Assembly: GCA_020442465.1 (NCBI GenBank)
Contig: JAGRJY010000179.1
Location: 1 to 64,000, forward strand
Reading direction: 5' to 3'
DNA: 64,000 nt
Source of the DNA: Lysobacterales bacterium
GTDB lineage: Bacteria; Pseudomonadota; Gammaproteobacteria; Xanthomonadales; Xanthomonadaceae
Shown piece after piece: positions 16,900 to 25,768 of this stretch (positions are counted from its first letter, which is position 1; the number at the start of each line of letters is the position of its first letter). The notes beneath the pieces were generated by a model. The model saw nothing but the letters and a program-made list of their open reading frames with translations. It searched no databases and was not told the DNA's origin. The position numbers were made by a program, and so were the translations under genes.

Positions 16900-18249
16900 A
16901 TGTCGTCTTCCCAGCCGAAAGTCGGCTTCGTCAGCCTCGGGTGTCCGAAGGCCCTGGTCGATTCCGAGCGCATCCTCACCCAGCTCAAGGTCGAAGGTTA
17001 CGACATCGTGCCGACCTACGACGACGCCGACGTGGTGGTCGTCAACACCTGTGGTTTCATCGATTCGGCGGTGGCCGAGTCGCTGGATGCCATCGGCGAG
17101 GCCTTGGCCGAGAACGGCAAGGTGATCGTCACCGGTTGCCTGGGCAAGAAACCCGAACAGATCCGCGCCGCGCATCCCGACGTGCTGTCGATCAGCGGGC
17201 CGCAGGACTACCAGAGCGTGATGTCGGCGGTGCATCAGGCGCTGCCACCGAAGCATGACCCGTTTCTGGATCTGGTTCCCGACTACGGACTCAAGCTGAC
17301 CCCCAAGCACTACGCCTATCTGAAGATTTCCGAGGGCTGCAATCACCGCTGCAGCTTCTGCATCATTCCATCGATGCGCGGCGATCTGGTGTCGCGTCCG
17401 GTCGACCAGGTGCTGCGCGAAGCCGAGCGGCTGGTGCGCGGTGGCGTGCGCGAACTGCTGGTCATCTCGCAGGACACCAGCGCCTATGGCGTGGATGTGC
17501 GTTACGCGCCGGGGACGTGGCAAGACCGGTCGTACGCGACGCGCATGAAGGACCTCTGCGAAGGGCTGTCCGAACTCGGCGTGTGGACCCGTCTGCACTA
17601 CGTGTACCCGTATCCGCACGTCGACGACATCGTGCCGCTGATGGCAGAGACGCACGACGGCATGCCGAAGCTGCTGCCCTACCTCGACATTCCCTTCCAG
17701 CACGCCAGCCCGCGCATTCTCAAGTTGATGAAACGCCCGGGCGCGATCGACAAGGTGCGCGAACGTATCGCGCGCTGGCGCGGGATCTGTCCGGAGATCA
17801 CCATCCGCTCTACCTTCATCGTCGGATTTCCGGGCGAGACCGATGCGGAGTTCGAGGAACTGCTCGATTTCATCGAGGAGGTGCAGCTCGATCGCGTCGG
17901 CGCGTTCGCCTATTCGCCGGTCGAGGGTGCCGCAGCCAACGCACTGCCCGATCCGGTTCCCGAGGCGCTCAAGCAGGAGCGTCTGGCCCGGTTCATGGCC
18001 CTGCAGGCGGACATCAGCGCCGACAAGCTGGCCGCCAAGGTCGGCAGCGTGCAGCGCGTGCTGGTCGATGCGCTAGACGGCGACCTGGCGATTGCAAGGT
18101 CGATGGCCGACGCCCCCGAGATTGACGGCACCGTGCAGATCCAGGATGGATTCGACGCCGGACTGAAGCCGGGCGACTTCGTCGACGTCACCATCATGGG
18201 CAGCGACGAGCACGACCTGTTCGCGCTGGTGGCGCCGCAGGACGACTGA
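16900..18249 (+). CDS. rimO: Ribosomal protein uS12 methylthiotransferase RimO
   Basis: Encodes 449 residues from ATG 16900 ([18 protein letters not shown]); earlier in-frame codons lie next to the promoter and are not conserved. RimO adds a methylthio group to the conserved aspartate of ribosomal protein S12. The N-terminal UPF0004 domain binds one [4Fe-4S] through C15, C51 and C80. The radical-SAM domain binds the second through CNHRCSFC (C147, C151, C154). A TRAM domain closes the protein (VQRVLVDAL ... [10 protein letters not shown]). The stop is two bases before the start of the DUF3025 gene, so they are co-transcribed. Confidence 0.97.
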   Translation: MSSSQPKVGFVSLGCPKALVDSERILTQLKVEGYDIVPTYDDADVVVVNTCGFIDSAVAESLDAIGEALAENGKVIVTGCLGKKPEQIRAAHPDVLSISGPQDYQSVMSAVHQALPPKHDPFLDLVPDYGLKLTPKHYAYLKISEGCNHRCSFCIIPSMRGDLVSRPVDQVLREAERLVRGGVRELLVISQDTSAYGVDVRYAPGTWQDRSYATRMKDLCEGLSELGVWTRLHYVYPYPHVDDIVPLMAETHDGMPKLLPYLDIPFQHASPRILKLMKRPGAIDKVRERIARWRGICPEITIRSTFIVGFPGETDAEFEELLDFIEEVQLDRVGAFAYSPVEGAAANALPDPVPEALKQERLARFMALQADISADKLAAKVGSVQRVLVDALDGDLAIARSMADAPEIDGTVQIQDGFDAGLKPGDFVDVTIMGSDEHDLFALVAPQDD

Positions 18250-18251
18250 AC

Positions 18252-19256
18252 ATGCGCTTCCGCGCGCCGCCGAGGGAATCGGTCGACCGCGCGGTGTTCG
18301 GGCATCCGGTGTTTGCCGGCGTCGTCACGTGGCGCGACTGGCTCAGCGGAAAAGACTGGCCCGACATCGACGTGCTGAACGGCGCATTGCGCGCGCACAT
18401 GACCGGCGCCGGAGGCCTCGATTCGAGTCCGCAGGGCGGGGCGCTGCAGTTCGTGCCACAACGCGCCGAACTGCTGGCGGACGGCAGGCACTACGAACAG
18501 CGCATCGCCGAAACGGGCCGCATCGCCACCCGCGAGGCGAATTGGCATGACCTGCTGAATGCGCTGATCTGGTTGCGCTACCCGCAGATCAAGCGTGCGA
18601 TGCATGGGCGCCAGGTGGCCGATATGGCCCGTGTCGGCGCCAAGCAGCGAACCCGGGCGCAGGACGCGCTGACCCAGTTCGACGAGGCGGGAGTCATCGT
18701 CTCGATCGACGCGACAGCCGACGTCGAGGGCCTGATCCAGGCCTGGAATCGCCACGCCTGGGGCGCGCTGTTCGAGCTGATGGCGCGCTCGGCATGGCGC
18801 ATCGACGTCATCGGTCACGCCCTGCTGGAACATGCGCTGGAGCCGGAGCGGCTGCTGGTGGGCAAGGCGGTGGTCGTGGTGAATGACCGTCTTTCCCGGG
18901 CAGAATCCGGGTTGTGCAGCGAGTCGGGCGAGCGCGTCAGCCGGCGCGCGCCGACCGGGCATGAGTCCGACCTGAAAGGTGAAGGCTGCATCGGTCGGGG
19001 CGACAGCGAGGCGGTGGCGCAGGTCGCGCAGGACATTGACCGTGGCGCGCTGCTCAACGATCCGCAGGAGCTGCGACCGCTGCCGCTGATGGGTCTGCCA
19101 GGCTGGCATCCCCGTGCGGGCGATCCTGCCTTCTACGCCGATGCGGAGTGCTTCCAGCCAGTGCGCGCCGGGAGGCGCTATCCATCTCCACGGTTCGCAG
19201 CGTCGCCCGGCACCGCAGCGGCACGCACGAGGGAGAAGGGTCAGCATGCGCGATGA
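18252..19256 (+). CDS. DUF3025 domain-containing protein
   Basis: Encodes 334 residues. The N-terminal half carries the DUF3025 pattern: DWPDIDVLNGAL near 37-48, HYEQRIAETGRIATR and NWHDLLNALIWLRYPQIKRAM near 97-117. No signal peptide or transmembrane helix is evident. The family is common in proteobacteria but has no assigned function. It is the second gene of an operon: two bases separate it from rimO and its last 11 bases overlap the DUF924 gene. The C-terminal ~60 residues are low-complexity and Arg/Pro-rich. Confidence 0.85.
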   Translation: MRFRAPPRESVDRAVFGHPVFAGVVTWRDWLSGKDWPDIDVLNGALRAHMTGAGGLDSSPQGGALQFVPQRAELLADGRHYEQRIAETGRIATREANWHDLLNALIWLRYPQIKRAMHGRQVADMARVGAKQRTRAQDALTQFDEAGVIVSIDATADVEGLIQAWNRHAWGALFELMARSAWRIDVIGHALLEHALEPERLLVGKAVVVVNDRLSRAESGLCSESGERVSRRAPTGHESDLKGEGCIGRGDSEAVAQVAQDIDRGALLNDPQELRPLPLMGLPGWHPRAGDPAFYADAECFQPVRAGRRYPSPRFAASPGTAAARTREKGQHAR

Positions 19257-19791
19257 AGCAGACAACGTGCTGCATTTCTGGTTCGAGGAGATCGAGCCGG
19301 AACGCTGGTGGCGCGCCGATCCGGACTTCGATGCCGTGGTCCGGTCGCGATTCGGCGACACGCTTCGGCAGGCCGCGGAAGGTGCCCTGCACGGATGGCG
19401 CGGGTCGTCGCATGGCCGACTGGCCGAAGTGCTGGTACTCGACCAGTTCTCGCGCAACGTCTACCGGGGCACGCCGCGGGCGTTCGCCCAGGATGGTATG
19501 GCGCTGGTGCTGGCGCAGGAAGCGCTGGCCCGAGACGCCCATCGCGCTCTGGGGCCGAAGCACCTCGAGTTTCTGATCATGCCATTCATGCACAGCGAGT
19601 CGCGCGCCGTGCACGCCCAGGCCGAGGTGCTCTTCCGCGCCCTTGCTTCCGCCGAGAGCCTCGAGTTCGAACTGCGCCACAAGGCCATCGTCGACCGCTT
19701 CGGTCGTTATCCGCATCGAAACGAAGTGTTGGGGCGGGTATCCACGGCGGAGGAATCGGTCTTTCTGCGCGAGCCAGGGTCGAGTTTCTGA
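19246..19791 (+). CDS. DUF924 family protein
   Basis: Encodes 181 residues from ATG 19246, preceded by AGAAGG and overlapping the previous gene by 11 bases. DUF924 signatures are strong: VLHFWFEE at the N-terminus, RWWRADPDFDAVVRSRFGD, GRLAEVLVLDQFSRNVYRGT and FLIMPFMHSES. The fold in this family is an all-helical TPR-like bundle; the function is unknown. Cytoplasmic by absence of a signal. Third and last gene of the rimO operon; it converges with the propeller-protein gene across 41 bases. Confidence 0.9.
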   Translation: MRDEADNVLHFWFEEIEPERWWRADPDFDAVVRSRFGDTLRQAAEGALHGWRGSSHGRLAEVLVLDQFSRNVYRGTPRAFAQDGMALVLAQEALARDAHRALGPKHLEFLIMPFMHSESRAVHAQAEVLFRALASAESLEFELRHKAIVDRFGRYPHRNEVLGRVSTAEESVFLREPGSSF

Positions 19792-19832
19792 TCGTCGTGC
19801 CGCGCCGCCCGCGCGCCCTGGATGCCCCTCGG

Positions 19833-21158
19833 CTACGGCGCGGCGGGTGCCGGGCGGTGGGTGAAGAAAGCCACCACCACCACGCCGTTGGCCAAAGCAT
19901 CGAGGAAGAACCCCTCGCCACTGCGGCCGGGCCCGCCGTACCAGCTGCCGGCCATCCAGTCGTTGGAGTCTTGGGCATCCACGCCTTCGGCGTTGCATCG
20001 CGCGCTGGCCGCGGTGGTGGCAATTCGCTGCAGCGGATAGCCGCCATCACCGAATCCGGCGGTGTCCTCCGCGCTCGATTGCCAGCTCATCTGCGCGCTG
20101 TCGCAGCCGGTAAACGTGATGTTCAGATCGCCCCAGCGCCGATCCACCACTTCGGTCGGATCGAAAGCATCGCCGAAGGTCGTGCCGTGCGAACTGAGCA
20201 GCTCAAGGTCGAGCGTGCGGCTGTCCGGCATGCCGGCTCCGGTCAGCCAGTACTGGGTGCCGACCTGGGCCTGGTCGACGACCGGTGCGGTGCCGGGCAA
20301 CACGGTGAGAAACGTGGCGCCACTGAGACCGCCCGCGCGGGCGCTGACCACGATGCCGAGACGGGCACCGGACTTGGCATCGAGACGTTCCACCAGGTCG
20401 CCGCCGAACCCGGTCACCAGCAGGGTGCCGTCGCTGTCGTAGTCCATGCCGTTGGGGCCATAGCCGAAACTGGTCAGCGCCTTGTCGAAGCTGCCGTCGA
20501 GATTGAAGCGCAGGATTTGCCCCGAACCCTCGCTGCTGACCAGCACGCCGGTGCCGTCCGGTTCGAAGAGTATGTTGCGGGTGTGGCGCAATCCGCCGCG
20601 ACCGCCGGGGATGAAGACATCGGTCTGCCCGGTCGCCGGATTCCAGCGGACCACGTTGTTGGTGTCGTAGCCCGGGATGTAGAGCTTGCCGTCGGGGCCG
20701 AATACCAGCCCGTTGTCGGGCCCACCAAGCGTGCCGCTGCGGCTGACGACTTCGCCCTTGGGGGCGCCCGTGGTGCCGTCGAAGCGCAGCACGGTGCCGG
20801 AGTTGTAGCCGCCGAGGTAGACGTCGCCGTCCGGGCCGAAGGTAACCCCGGTGATCCCCGGATTGCCTCCGACGCTGATGAACGTGTCGACGAATTCGAA
20901 CGTGTCGGCGCGGTAGCGCTGGATGCTGTTGTGTCCTTCCGCCACGATGTAGAGCAGGTCGCCGCGTTGCCGCACCGCCTGCGCCCCGGTGATCCGGGTT
21001 CTGCTGTCGACCAACCGCAGGAACGTGCCGTCGCAGCCATCGTAGACGTGCACACTGGTGTAGTAGCCCGAAACCAGCACACGGCTGCAGGATGCGTGCG
21101 CGGCGGGGCCAGCCAGCAGGCCCAGTGCGATCAGGAGAGTTGCGAAGTGCCTTACCAT
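19833..21158 (-). CDS. Secreted beta-propeller (NHL-like) protein
   Basis: Encodes 441 residues from ATG 21158. A Sec signal peptide (LLIALGLLAGPAAHAS) is followed by about six repeats of a propeller blade type. Examples are GVTFGPDGDVYLGGYNSG, GLVFGPDGKLYIPGYDTN and MDYDSDGTLLVTGFGGD. Residues from about 320 form a separate C-terminal domain: GCDSAQMSW, YPLQRIA and GSWYGGPGRSGEGFF. It is a module I know from many exported Lysobacterales proteins; here it ends at FFTHRPAPAAP, shorter than usual. No catalytic residues are evident. The gene is divergent, by 155 bases, from a regulator that itself carries a propeller-like sensor. A regulatory or partner link is plausible but inferred. Confidence 0.78.
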   Translation of the reverse strand: MVRHFATLLIALGLLAGPAAHASCSRVLVSGYYTSVHVYDGCDGTFLRLVDSRTRITGAQAVRQRGDLLYIVAEGHNSIQRYRADTFEFVDTFISVGGNPGITGVTFGPDGDVYLGGYNSGTVLRFDGTTGAPKGEVVSRSGTLGGPDNGLVFGPDGKLYIPGYDTNNVVRWNPATGQTDVFIPGGRGGLRHTRNILFEPDGTGVLVSSEGSGQILRFNLDGSFDKALTSFGYGPNGMDYDSDGTLLVTGFGGDLVERLDAKSGARLGIVVSARAGGLSGATFLTVLPGTAPVVDQAQVGTQYWLTGAGMPDSRTLDLELLSSHGTTFGDAFDPTEVVDRRWGDLNITFTGCDSAQMSWQSSAEDTAGFGDGGYPLQRIATTAASARCNAEGVDAQDSNDWMAGSWYGGPGRSGEGFFLDALANGVVVVAFFTHRPAPAAP

Positions 21159-21313
21159 GGTCGTGGATGCTCCATCGAGGAATGCGGCGCCAGCGTGATG
21201 CCGAGCCGCATCCAGCGCCTGATCCCGGCCGCCATTCGACCTCCTTTTTTTCTCCCCGGGCAAGTTTGGCGTGCCTGCCCGCTGGGTGAGCCGCATGTCG
21301 GAGCACGCTCCCG

Positions 21314-23509
21314 GTGACCGATACCTTGTACCGCATCGGTGAATGGACGCTGCGGCCCGAGGCGCACGCGCTGTCCTGCGGCGAGGTCGAACACCGGGTA
21401 CCCAAGCGGCTGGTGAGCCTGCTGCAGGTGCTGGCAGACCACGCCGGTCAGACCCTCGGTCGGGAGACCCTGCTGGATCTCGTCTGGCAGCGCCGGGTGG
21501 TGAATGACGAGGTGTTGTCCCGTGCGATCGCCGAGTTGCGTGGCCTGCTCGGCGACGATGCACGCGCACCGCGCTACATCGAAACGCTGCCGAAGACCGG
21601 CTACCGGCTGATCGCCGAGGTGTCGGTCGTCCCGGCGGAGTCACCGGCTTCGACGGCCGTCGCCGAGGCAGGCGCGCTACCGGCGCACGCCGACCCATCA
21701 CCCCGGGAGGGCGCATCCACGTCGATCACACGCGTTGGCGATGACGTCGCAGCTCGAACCGGTGCGCCCGGCCGGGTCGGGGCCGGAGTCATCGGCGGCG
21801 GAGCCGTGGCGTTGCTGCTCGCCGTGTTGGCTTGGTGGGGGTGGGGAAGGAACCAGTCGCGCGAAAGCGTCGAGCCGGTCGAGACGGCGACAACAGACTG
21901 GACGCCGGCACGCATGGCCCGCGAACAGCCATTCCGCAGCGGCCCCGACTGGGCGCGACAACCCCGTTTCTCGCGCGATGGTCGCTGGCTGACCTACGTG
22001 GTGGGCGACGTGGGCAGCGCGGAACGATCGGTGGTGCTCGCCGCGGCGGACGGCAGCGCCTCGCAGCGCGTCGACGCCGGGCCGGGACAGGTGGATAGCC
22101 CGGTGTTCTCACCGGACGGCACGCGCATGGCGGTCATCGCCCGCCACGAGGGCGGCTGCGTGATCCGCGTGCTCGTGTTGCCCGCGGGCGCCCCACGCGA
22201 GCTGACGCCCTGTGCGCTCGGCGTCGGCGGATCGATCGAATGGTCGCGCGATGCCGGCATTCTGTTCACCGCGCCACCGAAAGCAGGACGCGGCGCTGGC
22301 GTCTGGGCGGTCGATGCGGACTCGGGCAAGACCACACAACGAACAGACCCCGACCTGGAGGACATCGCCGACACCTTGCCGCGTGCACGCGGGGACGGCA
22401 GCTTCGCGTTTCTGCGTGGTCCGTTTCGATTGCAGAAAGTGTGGTTGTGGCGGCCGTCGGGGGCGGAGATCGCGTTCGACAGCGCCGACCGCATCACCGG
22501 CATGGCCTGGACGGCCGACGCGTCAAGCTTGCTGCTGGCCACCGACCGCAGTGGCTTTCCGGCATTGCATCGCTTCGACCTGGCGGATGGGCGGAGCGAA
22601 TTGCTCGGGGGCCGAGGCGCCGCCACCCTCGATCGCGCACCGGATGACAGCCTGATTTACGAACAGCGCCGCTACGACGCCAATGTGTGGCTCTACGCCC
22701 CCGACGCTGCGCCGCGACGCCTTACTGAGTCCACGCGCTACGACTCCTACCCCGATCTGTCCGCCGACGGGCGCAGGTTGGCGTATGTGAGCAATCGGGA
22801 CGGCAACGGCTCGGTTTGGGTGCTCGACGTGCACAGCGGCAAGGAGCAGCGGCTCGCATTGCCCGATGCCGTCGCGTGGGTGCGTCCGGGCTGGTTCGAC
22901 GACGGACACTTGGTGCTGACGCGGTACGACGCCGAGCATGGCACGGCGCTATACGCCTTCGACCTGGCGGCGAACCGGCTGGTCGACCACGCCATCGCGC
23001 GCGGCGCCGGCTTCTCCTCGGAGGTCGCGGGCAAGCACGGCCTGGTTTTCGGGCTGGATCACGGAGCAGGTGCGGGCATGCAGCTCGTGCTGCGGGACAG
23101 GGAGGGCGATCAGCTGCTCCCGGGCGTGCGCGCGGTCGGAGAGTTTCGCGCCGACGGCGACCGGGTGGCGTGGCAGCAGCGCGGCCATCCGGGCATTCGG
23201 GTGCGCGATCTTTCCGCCGCGGATGCGGATGATTCGGCCGCGGGCGATGTCTGGGTGCCGCCGCATGACGACGGCAGTGACTACTTCGCCTGGACGCTGG
23301 TGGGTGACGTGATCGTCTACGCGCATCGGGATGAGGCCGGCTGGGCTCTGTGGCGCCGCCACCTCGACGGCGCGGCGCCGCATCGCTGGATCGACCTGCT
23401 CGGTGCGCCCGCCGATGCGCAGCTATCGGTCGCCGCCGACATGGGGGCGATCGTGGTCAGTCACATCGACGCCTTCCACGCCGATCTCATGCGCGTGCCG
23501 CCGCGCTGA
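21314..23509 (+). CDS. CadC-like membrane regulator: winged helix, transmembrane helix and PD40/WD-like propeller
   Basis: Encodes 731 residues from GTG 21314, with GGAG ten bases upstream (21300-21303). Residues ~7-103 are an OmpR/PhoB-type winged-helix DNA-binding domain (LVWQRRVVNDEVLSRAIAELRGLLGDD ends in the YIETLPKTGYRL signature). A linker leads to one transmembrane helix at about 157-177. The C-terminal ~540 residues face the periplasm and carry repeats of the TolB/PD40 kind (PVFSPDGTRMAVIA, YPDLSADGRRLAYVSN). The layout resembles CadC/ToxR one-component regulators in which an exported sensor controls cytoplasmic DNA binding. Target genes are unknown; the divergent secreted propeller protein is the nearest candidate. 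Confidence 0.85.
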   Translation: MTDTLYRIGEWTLRPEAHALSCGEVEHRVPKRLVSLLQVLADHAGQTLGRETLLDLVWQRRVVNDEVLSRAIAELRGLLGDDARAPRYIETLPKTGYRLIAEVSVVPAESPASTAVAEAGALPAHADPSPREGASTSITRVGDDVAARTGAPGRVGAGVIGGGAVALLLAVLAWWGWGRNQSRESVEPVETATTDWTPARMAREQPFRSGPDWARQPRFSRDGRWLTYVVGDVGSAERSVVLAAADGSASQRVDAGPGQVDSPVFSPDGTRMAVIARHEGGCVIRVLVLPAGAPRELTPCALGVGGSIEWSRDAGILFTAPPKAGRGAGVWAVDADSGKTTQRTDPDLEDIADTLPRARGDGSFAFLRGPFRLQKVWLWRPSGAEIAFDSADRITGMAWTADASSLLLATDRSGFPALHRFDLADGRSELLGGRGAATLDRAPDDSLIYEQRRYDANVWLYAPDAAPRRLTESTRYDSYPDLSADGRRLAYVSNRDGNGSVWVLDVHSGKEQRLALPDAVAWVRPGWFDDGHLVLTRYDAEHGTALYAFDLAANRLVDHAIARGAGFSSEVAGKHGLVFGLDHGAGAGMQLVLRDREGDQLLPGVRAVGEFRADGDRVAWQQRGHPGIRVRDLSAADADDSAAGDVWVPPHDDGSDYFAWTLVGDVIVYAHRDEAGWALWRRHLDGAAPHRWIDLLGAPADAQLSVAADMGAIVVSHIDAFHADLMRVPPR

Positions 23510-23538
23510 GTCGATTGCGCATCCTGGTCCTCGGAGAG

Positions 23539-23564
23539 GGCGCGGCAGGCGGTGACGCCGCGCC
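23539..23564. terminator. GC-rich hairpin between convergent genes
   Basis: GGCGCGGC (23539-23546) pairs perfectly with GCCGCGCC (23557-23564) around a ten-base loop. It lies between the stop of the CadC-like regulator and the stop of greB. No T-tract follows on either strand. Confidence 0.45.
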
Positions 23565-23570
23565 GCGGAG

Positions 23571-24083
23571 TCAGCCGGCGAGTCCGGGATAGTCGATGGC
23601 GATGACGATCCAGCTGCTGTGGCCGCCGGGCAGCGCCGCCTGCACTTCGTCGTCCACCGATCTGCCGAGCAAGGCCCGGGCGAGCGGCGAGTCGATACTG
23701 ATCCGTCCCGCGCGTGCGTCGGTTTCGTCGGGGCCGACGACGCGGTAGCGCTGGCTGTCTCCGGTCATCACATCCTCGAGTTCCACCTCGGCGCCGAAGT
23801 AGACGCGGTCGAGGTCGGCCGGTGGTTGCTCGATGACGCGCAGCGATTCCAGACGCTTGGTGAGGTAGCGCACGCGGCGGTCGATCTCGCCGAGCTGCTT
23901 CTTGCGGTAGATGTATTCCGCGTTCTCCGAGCGGTCTCCCTCGGCGGCGGCGGCACTCAGTGCCCGGACCACCTCCGGACGGCGTGTGCGCCAGAGGTCT
24001 TCCAGTTCGGCACGCAGGCGTTCGAAGCCCGGGCGGGTGATCAGCGCGGTGGACGCCTCCTGCGGCGGCCGCCACCGGCTCAC
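23571..24083 (-). CDS. greB: Transcription elongation factor GreB
   Basis: Encodes 170 residues from GTG 24083. This start gives the lineage-typical [12 protein letters not shown]-terminus and overlaps the preceding stop as GTGA. GreB enters the RNA polymerase secondary channel and stimulates cleavage of backtracked transcripts. The N-terminal coiled coil carries the acidic tip ([23 protein letters not shown]), including the DxxE-type residues. The C-terminal FKBP-like domain follows ([24 protein letters not shown]). The length fits GreB rather than GreA. Coupling to an AbgT transporter gene is unusual for its function and may simply reflect compact packing. Confidence 0.95.
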   Translation of the reverse strand: MSRWRPPQEASTALITRPGFERLRAELEDLWRTRRPEVVRALSAAAAEGDRSENAEYIYRKKQLGEIDRRVRYLTKRLESLRVIEQPPADLDRVYFGAEVELEDVMTGDSQRYRVVGPDETDARAGRISIDSPLARALLGRSVDDEVQAALPGGHSSWIVIAIDYPGLAG

Positions 24084-25654
24084 GGGTGGGCGGCTGCCGG
24101 ATAGGTCAGCGGCGAGTCGGGTCCGATCGGGAAACCGAACGCGAGCCAGACGCCGAAGACGATGCTCCAGCCGACCAGGAACGCCATCGAGTAGGGCAGC
24201 ATGGTGGCGACCAGAGTGCCAATGCCGGCCTTGGGCTCGTAGCGCTGGAAGAACGCGATGATCAGCGCGAAGTAGCTCATCATCGGCGAGATGATGTTGG
24301 TCACGCTGTCGCCGACGCGATAGGCCACCTGGGTGACTTCCGGCGAGTAGCCGAGCAGCATGAACATCGGGACGAAGACCGGTGCCATCAGCGCCCACTT
24401 GGCCGACGCCGAGCCCATGAACAGGTTGGCCGCAGCGGTGAGCAGAATGAAGCCGATGAACAGCGGGACCGACGGCAGTCCTATCGACTTCAGGAACTCC
24501 GCGCCCTCGACGGCGAAGATCAGTCCGAGCTGGGTCCAGTTGAAGTAGGCGACGAACTGGGCAGCAAAGAACACGAGCACCAGGTAGCCGCCCAGCGTGG
24601 CCATGCTGGCGCTCATGCCCTTGATGACATCTTCGTCCGACTTGATCGTGCCTGCGCCGATGCCGAAAGCGACGCCGGCGATGACGCCGTAGAGAAAAAT
24701 GATCGCGACGATGCCGGACAGGAACGGCGACTTCAGCAGCGCGCCGGTGGTGGCATCGCGCAGGAAGCCGGCACCCGGGACTGAGCCCGCAGGCAGGCAG
24801 CCCCACAGCAGCAGCAGGCTGAACGCGACCACGCCGAACAGCGCATACGCCATGCCGCGGCGCTCCGCGGCGTTCAGTCCGCGCGCCTGCTCGCTGTCCA
24901 TGCCTTCACCGGAGGCAGTCGGTGTGTCGGGAAAGCGATGGGCGACCACGCCTTCGGTCACCCACCAGCCCAGCGCGGTGATCAGCGGCGTCGACACGAT
25001 CATGAAGTACCAGTTCGCCAGCGGGCTGACCGTGTAGGCCGGGTCGATGATGCGTGCGGCCTCTTGCGACAGCCCGGAGAGCAGCGGGTCGATGGTGCCG
25101 ATCAGCAGGTTCGCCGAGTAGCCACCGGAGACGCCGGCGAACACCGCCGCCATACCGAGGATCGGATGCCTGCCCGCCGACTGGAAGATCAGCGCGCCGA
25201 GCGGCACCAGCAACACGTAGCCGATCTCGCTGGCCATGTTCGACATCACGCCGGCGAAGACCAGCACCGGGGTGAGCAGCGCGCGTGGCGAGGACAGCAC
25301 CAGCCAGCGAAGACTGGCGCCGATCAGACCGGAGTGCTCGGCGACGCCGATGCCGATGAGCGCCACCAGCACGGTGCCCAGCGGTGCGAAGCTGGTGAAG
25401 TTGGTGACCGCACCGGTCAGCATGCGATGCAGCCCCTCGATCGACAGCAGATTGACTGCCTGCACCTCGGCGCCCGTGGCCGGGTGCGCAACCGACAGGC
25501 CGATCCACGACGCCAGCGCCGAGAGCACGACGACGCCGAGCGCCAGCAACGCAAACAGGGTCGCCGGATGGGGCAGGGCATTGCCGCCGCGTTCGACGAT
25601 GGCGAGAAAACGGTCGATAGCGGTTCGTTTCGCGGGTGCGGCTTGGGCAGTCAT
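24080..25654 (-). CDS. AbgT family transporter
   Basis: Encodes 524 residues from ATG 25654, with GAAGGGA seven bases upstream. The protein has about ten or more transmembrane helices. It carries AbgT-family signatures: [15 protein letters not shown] at the N-terminus, [18 protein letters not shown] near 180-200 and [20 protein letters not shown] near 450. Family members import p-aminobenzoyl-glutamate (AbgT) or export antimetabolites such as sulfonamides (MtrF, YdaH). Which role applies cannot be decided here because no abgAB amidohydrolase genes are adjacent. It is the first gene of a two-gene unit with greB (four-base overlap). Confidence 0.93.
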   Translation of the reverse strand: MTAQAAPAKRTAIDRFLAIVERGGNALPHPATLFALLALGVVVLSALASWIGLSVAHPATGAEVQAVNLLSIEGLHRMLTGAVTNFTSFAPLGTVLVALIGIGVAEHSGLIGASLRWLVLSSPRALLTPVLVFAGVMSNMASEIGYVLLVPLGALIFQSAGRHPILGMAAVFAGVSGGYSANLLIGTIDPLLSGLSQEAARIIDPAYTVSPLANWYFMIVSTPLITALGWWVTEGVVAHRFPDTPTASGEGMDSEQARGLNAAERRGMAYALFGVVAFSLLLLWGCLPAGSVPGAGFLRDATTGALLKSPFLSGIVAIIFLYGVIAGVAFGIGAGTIKSDEDVIKGMSASMATLGGYLVLVFFAAQFVAYFNWTQLGLIFAVEGAEFLKSIGLPSVPLFIGFILLTAAANLFMGSASAKWALMAPVFVPMFMLLGYSPEVTQVAYRVGDSVTNIISPMMSYFALIIAFFQRYEPKAGIGTLVATMLPYSMAFLVGWSIVFGVWLAFGFPIGPDSPLTYPAAAHP

Positions 25655-25768
25655 GCGGCGATTCCCTTCGATCAACGGTGCAAGGCCGCCGCAGTCTAAC
25701 CCACGGATTGCATGGGGCTTCCCGGTCTGCCCAACGCGTGCCCGGTGCAGGCGGTACGATGCGTCTCC

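Noticed and set aside
17910..19457. A 515-codon minus-strand frame opposite rimO and the DUF3025 gene
   Set aside because: Shadow frame; the plus strand carries recognisable DUF3025 motifs and an operon with correct spacing.
19308..21317. A 669-codon plus-strand frame over the DUF924 and propeller genes
   Set aside because: Arg/Ala-rich and spans two genes in different orientation; no domain or start signal.
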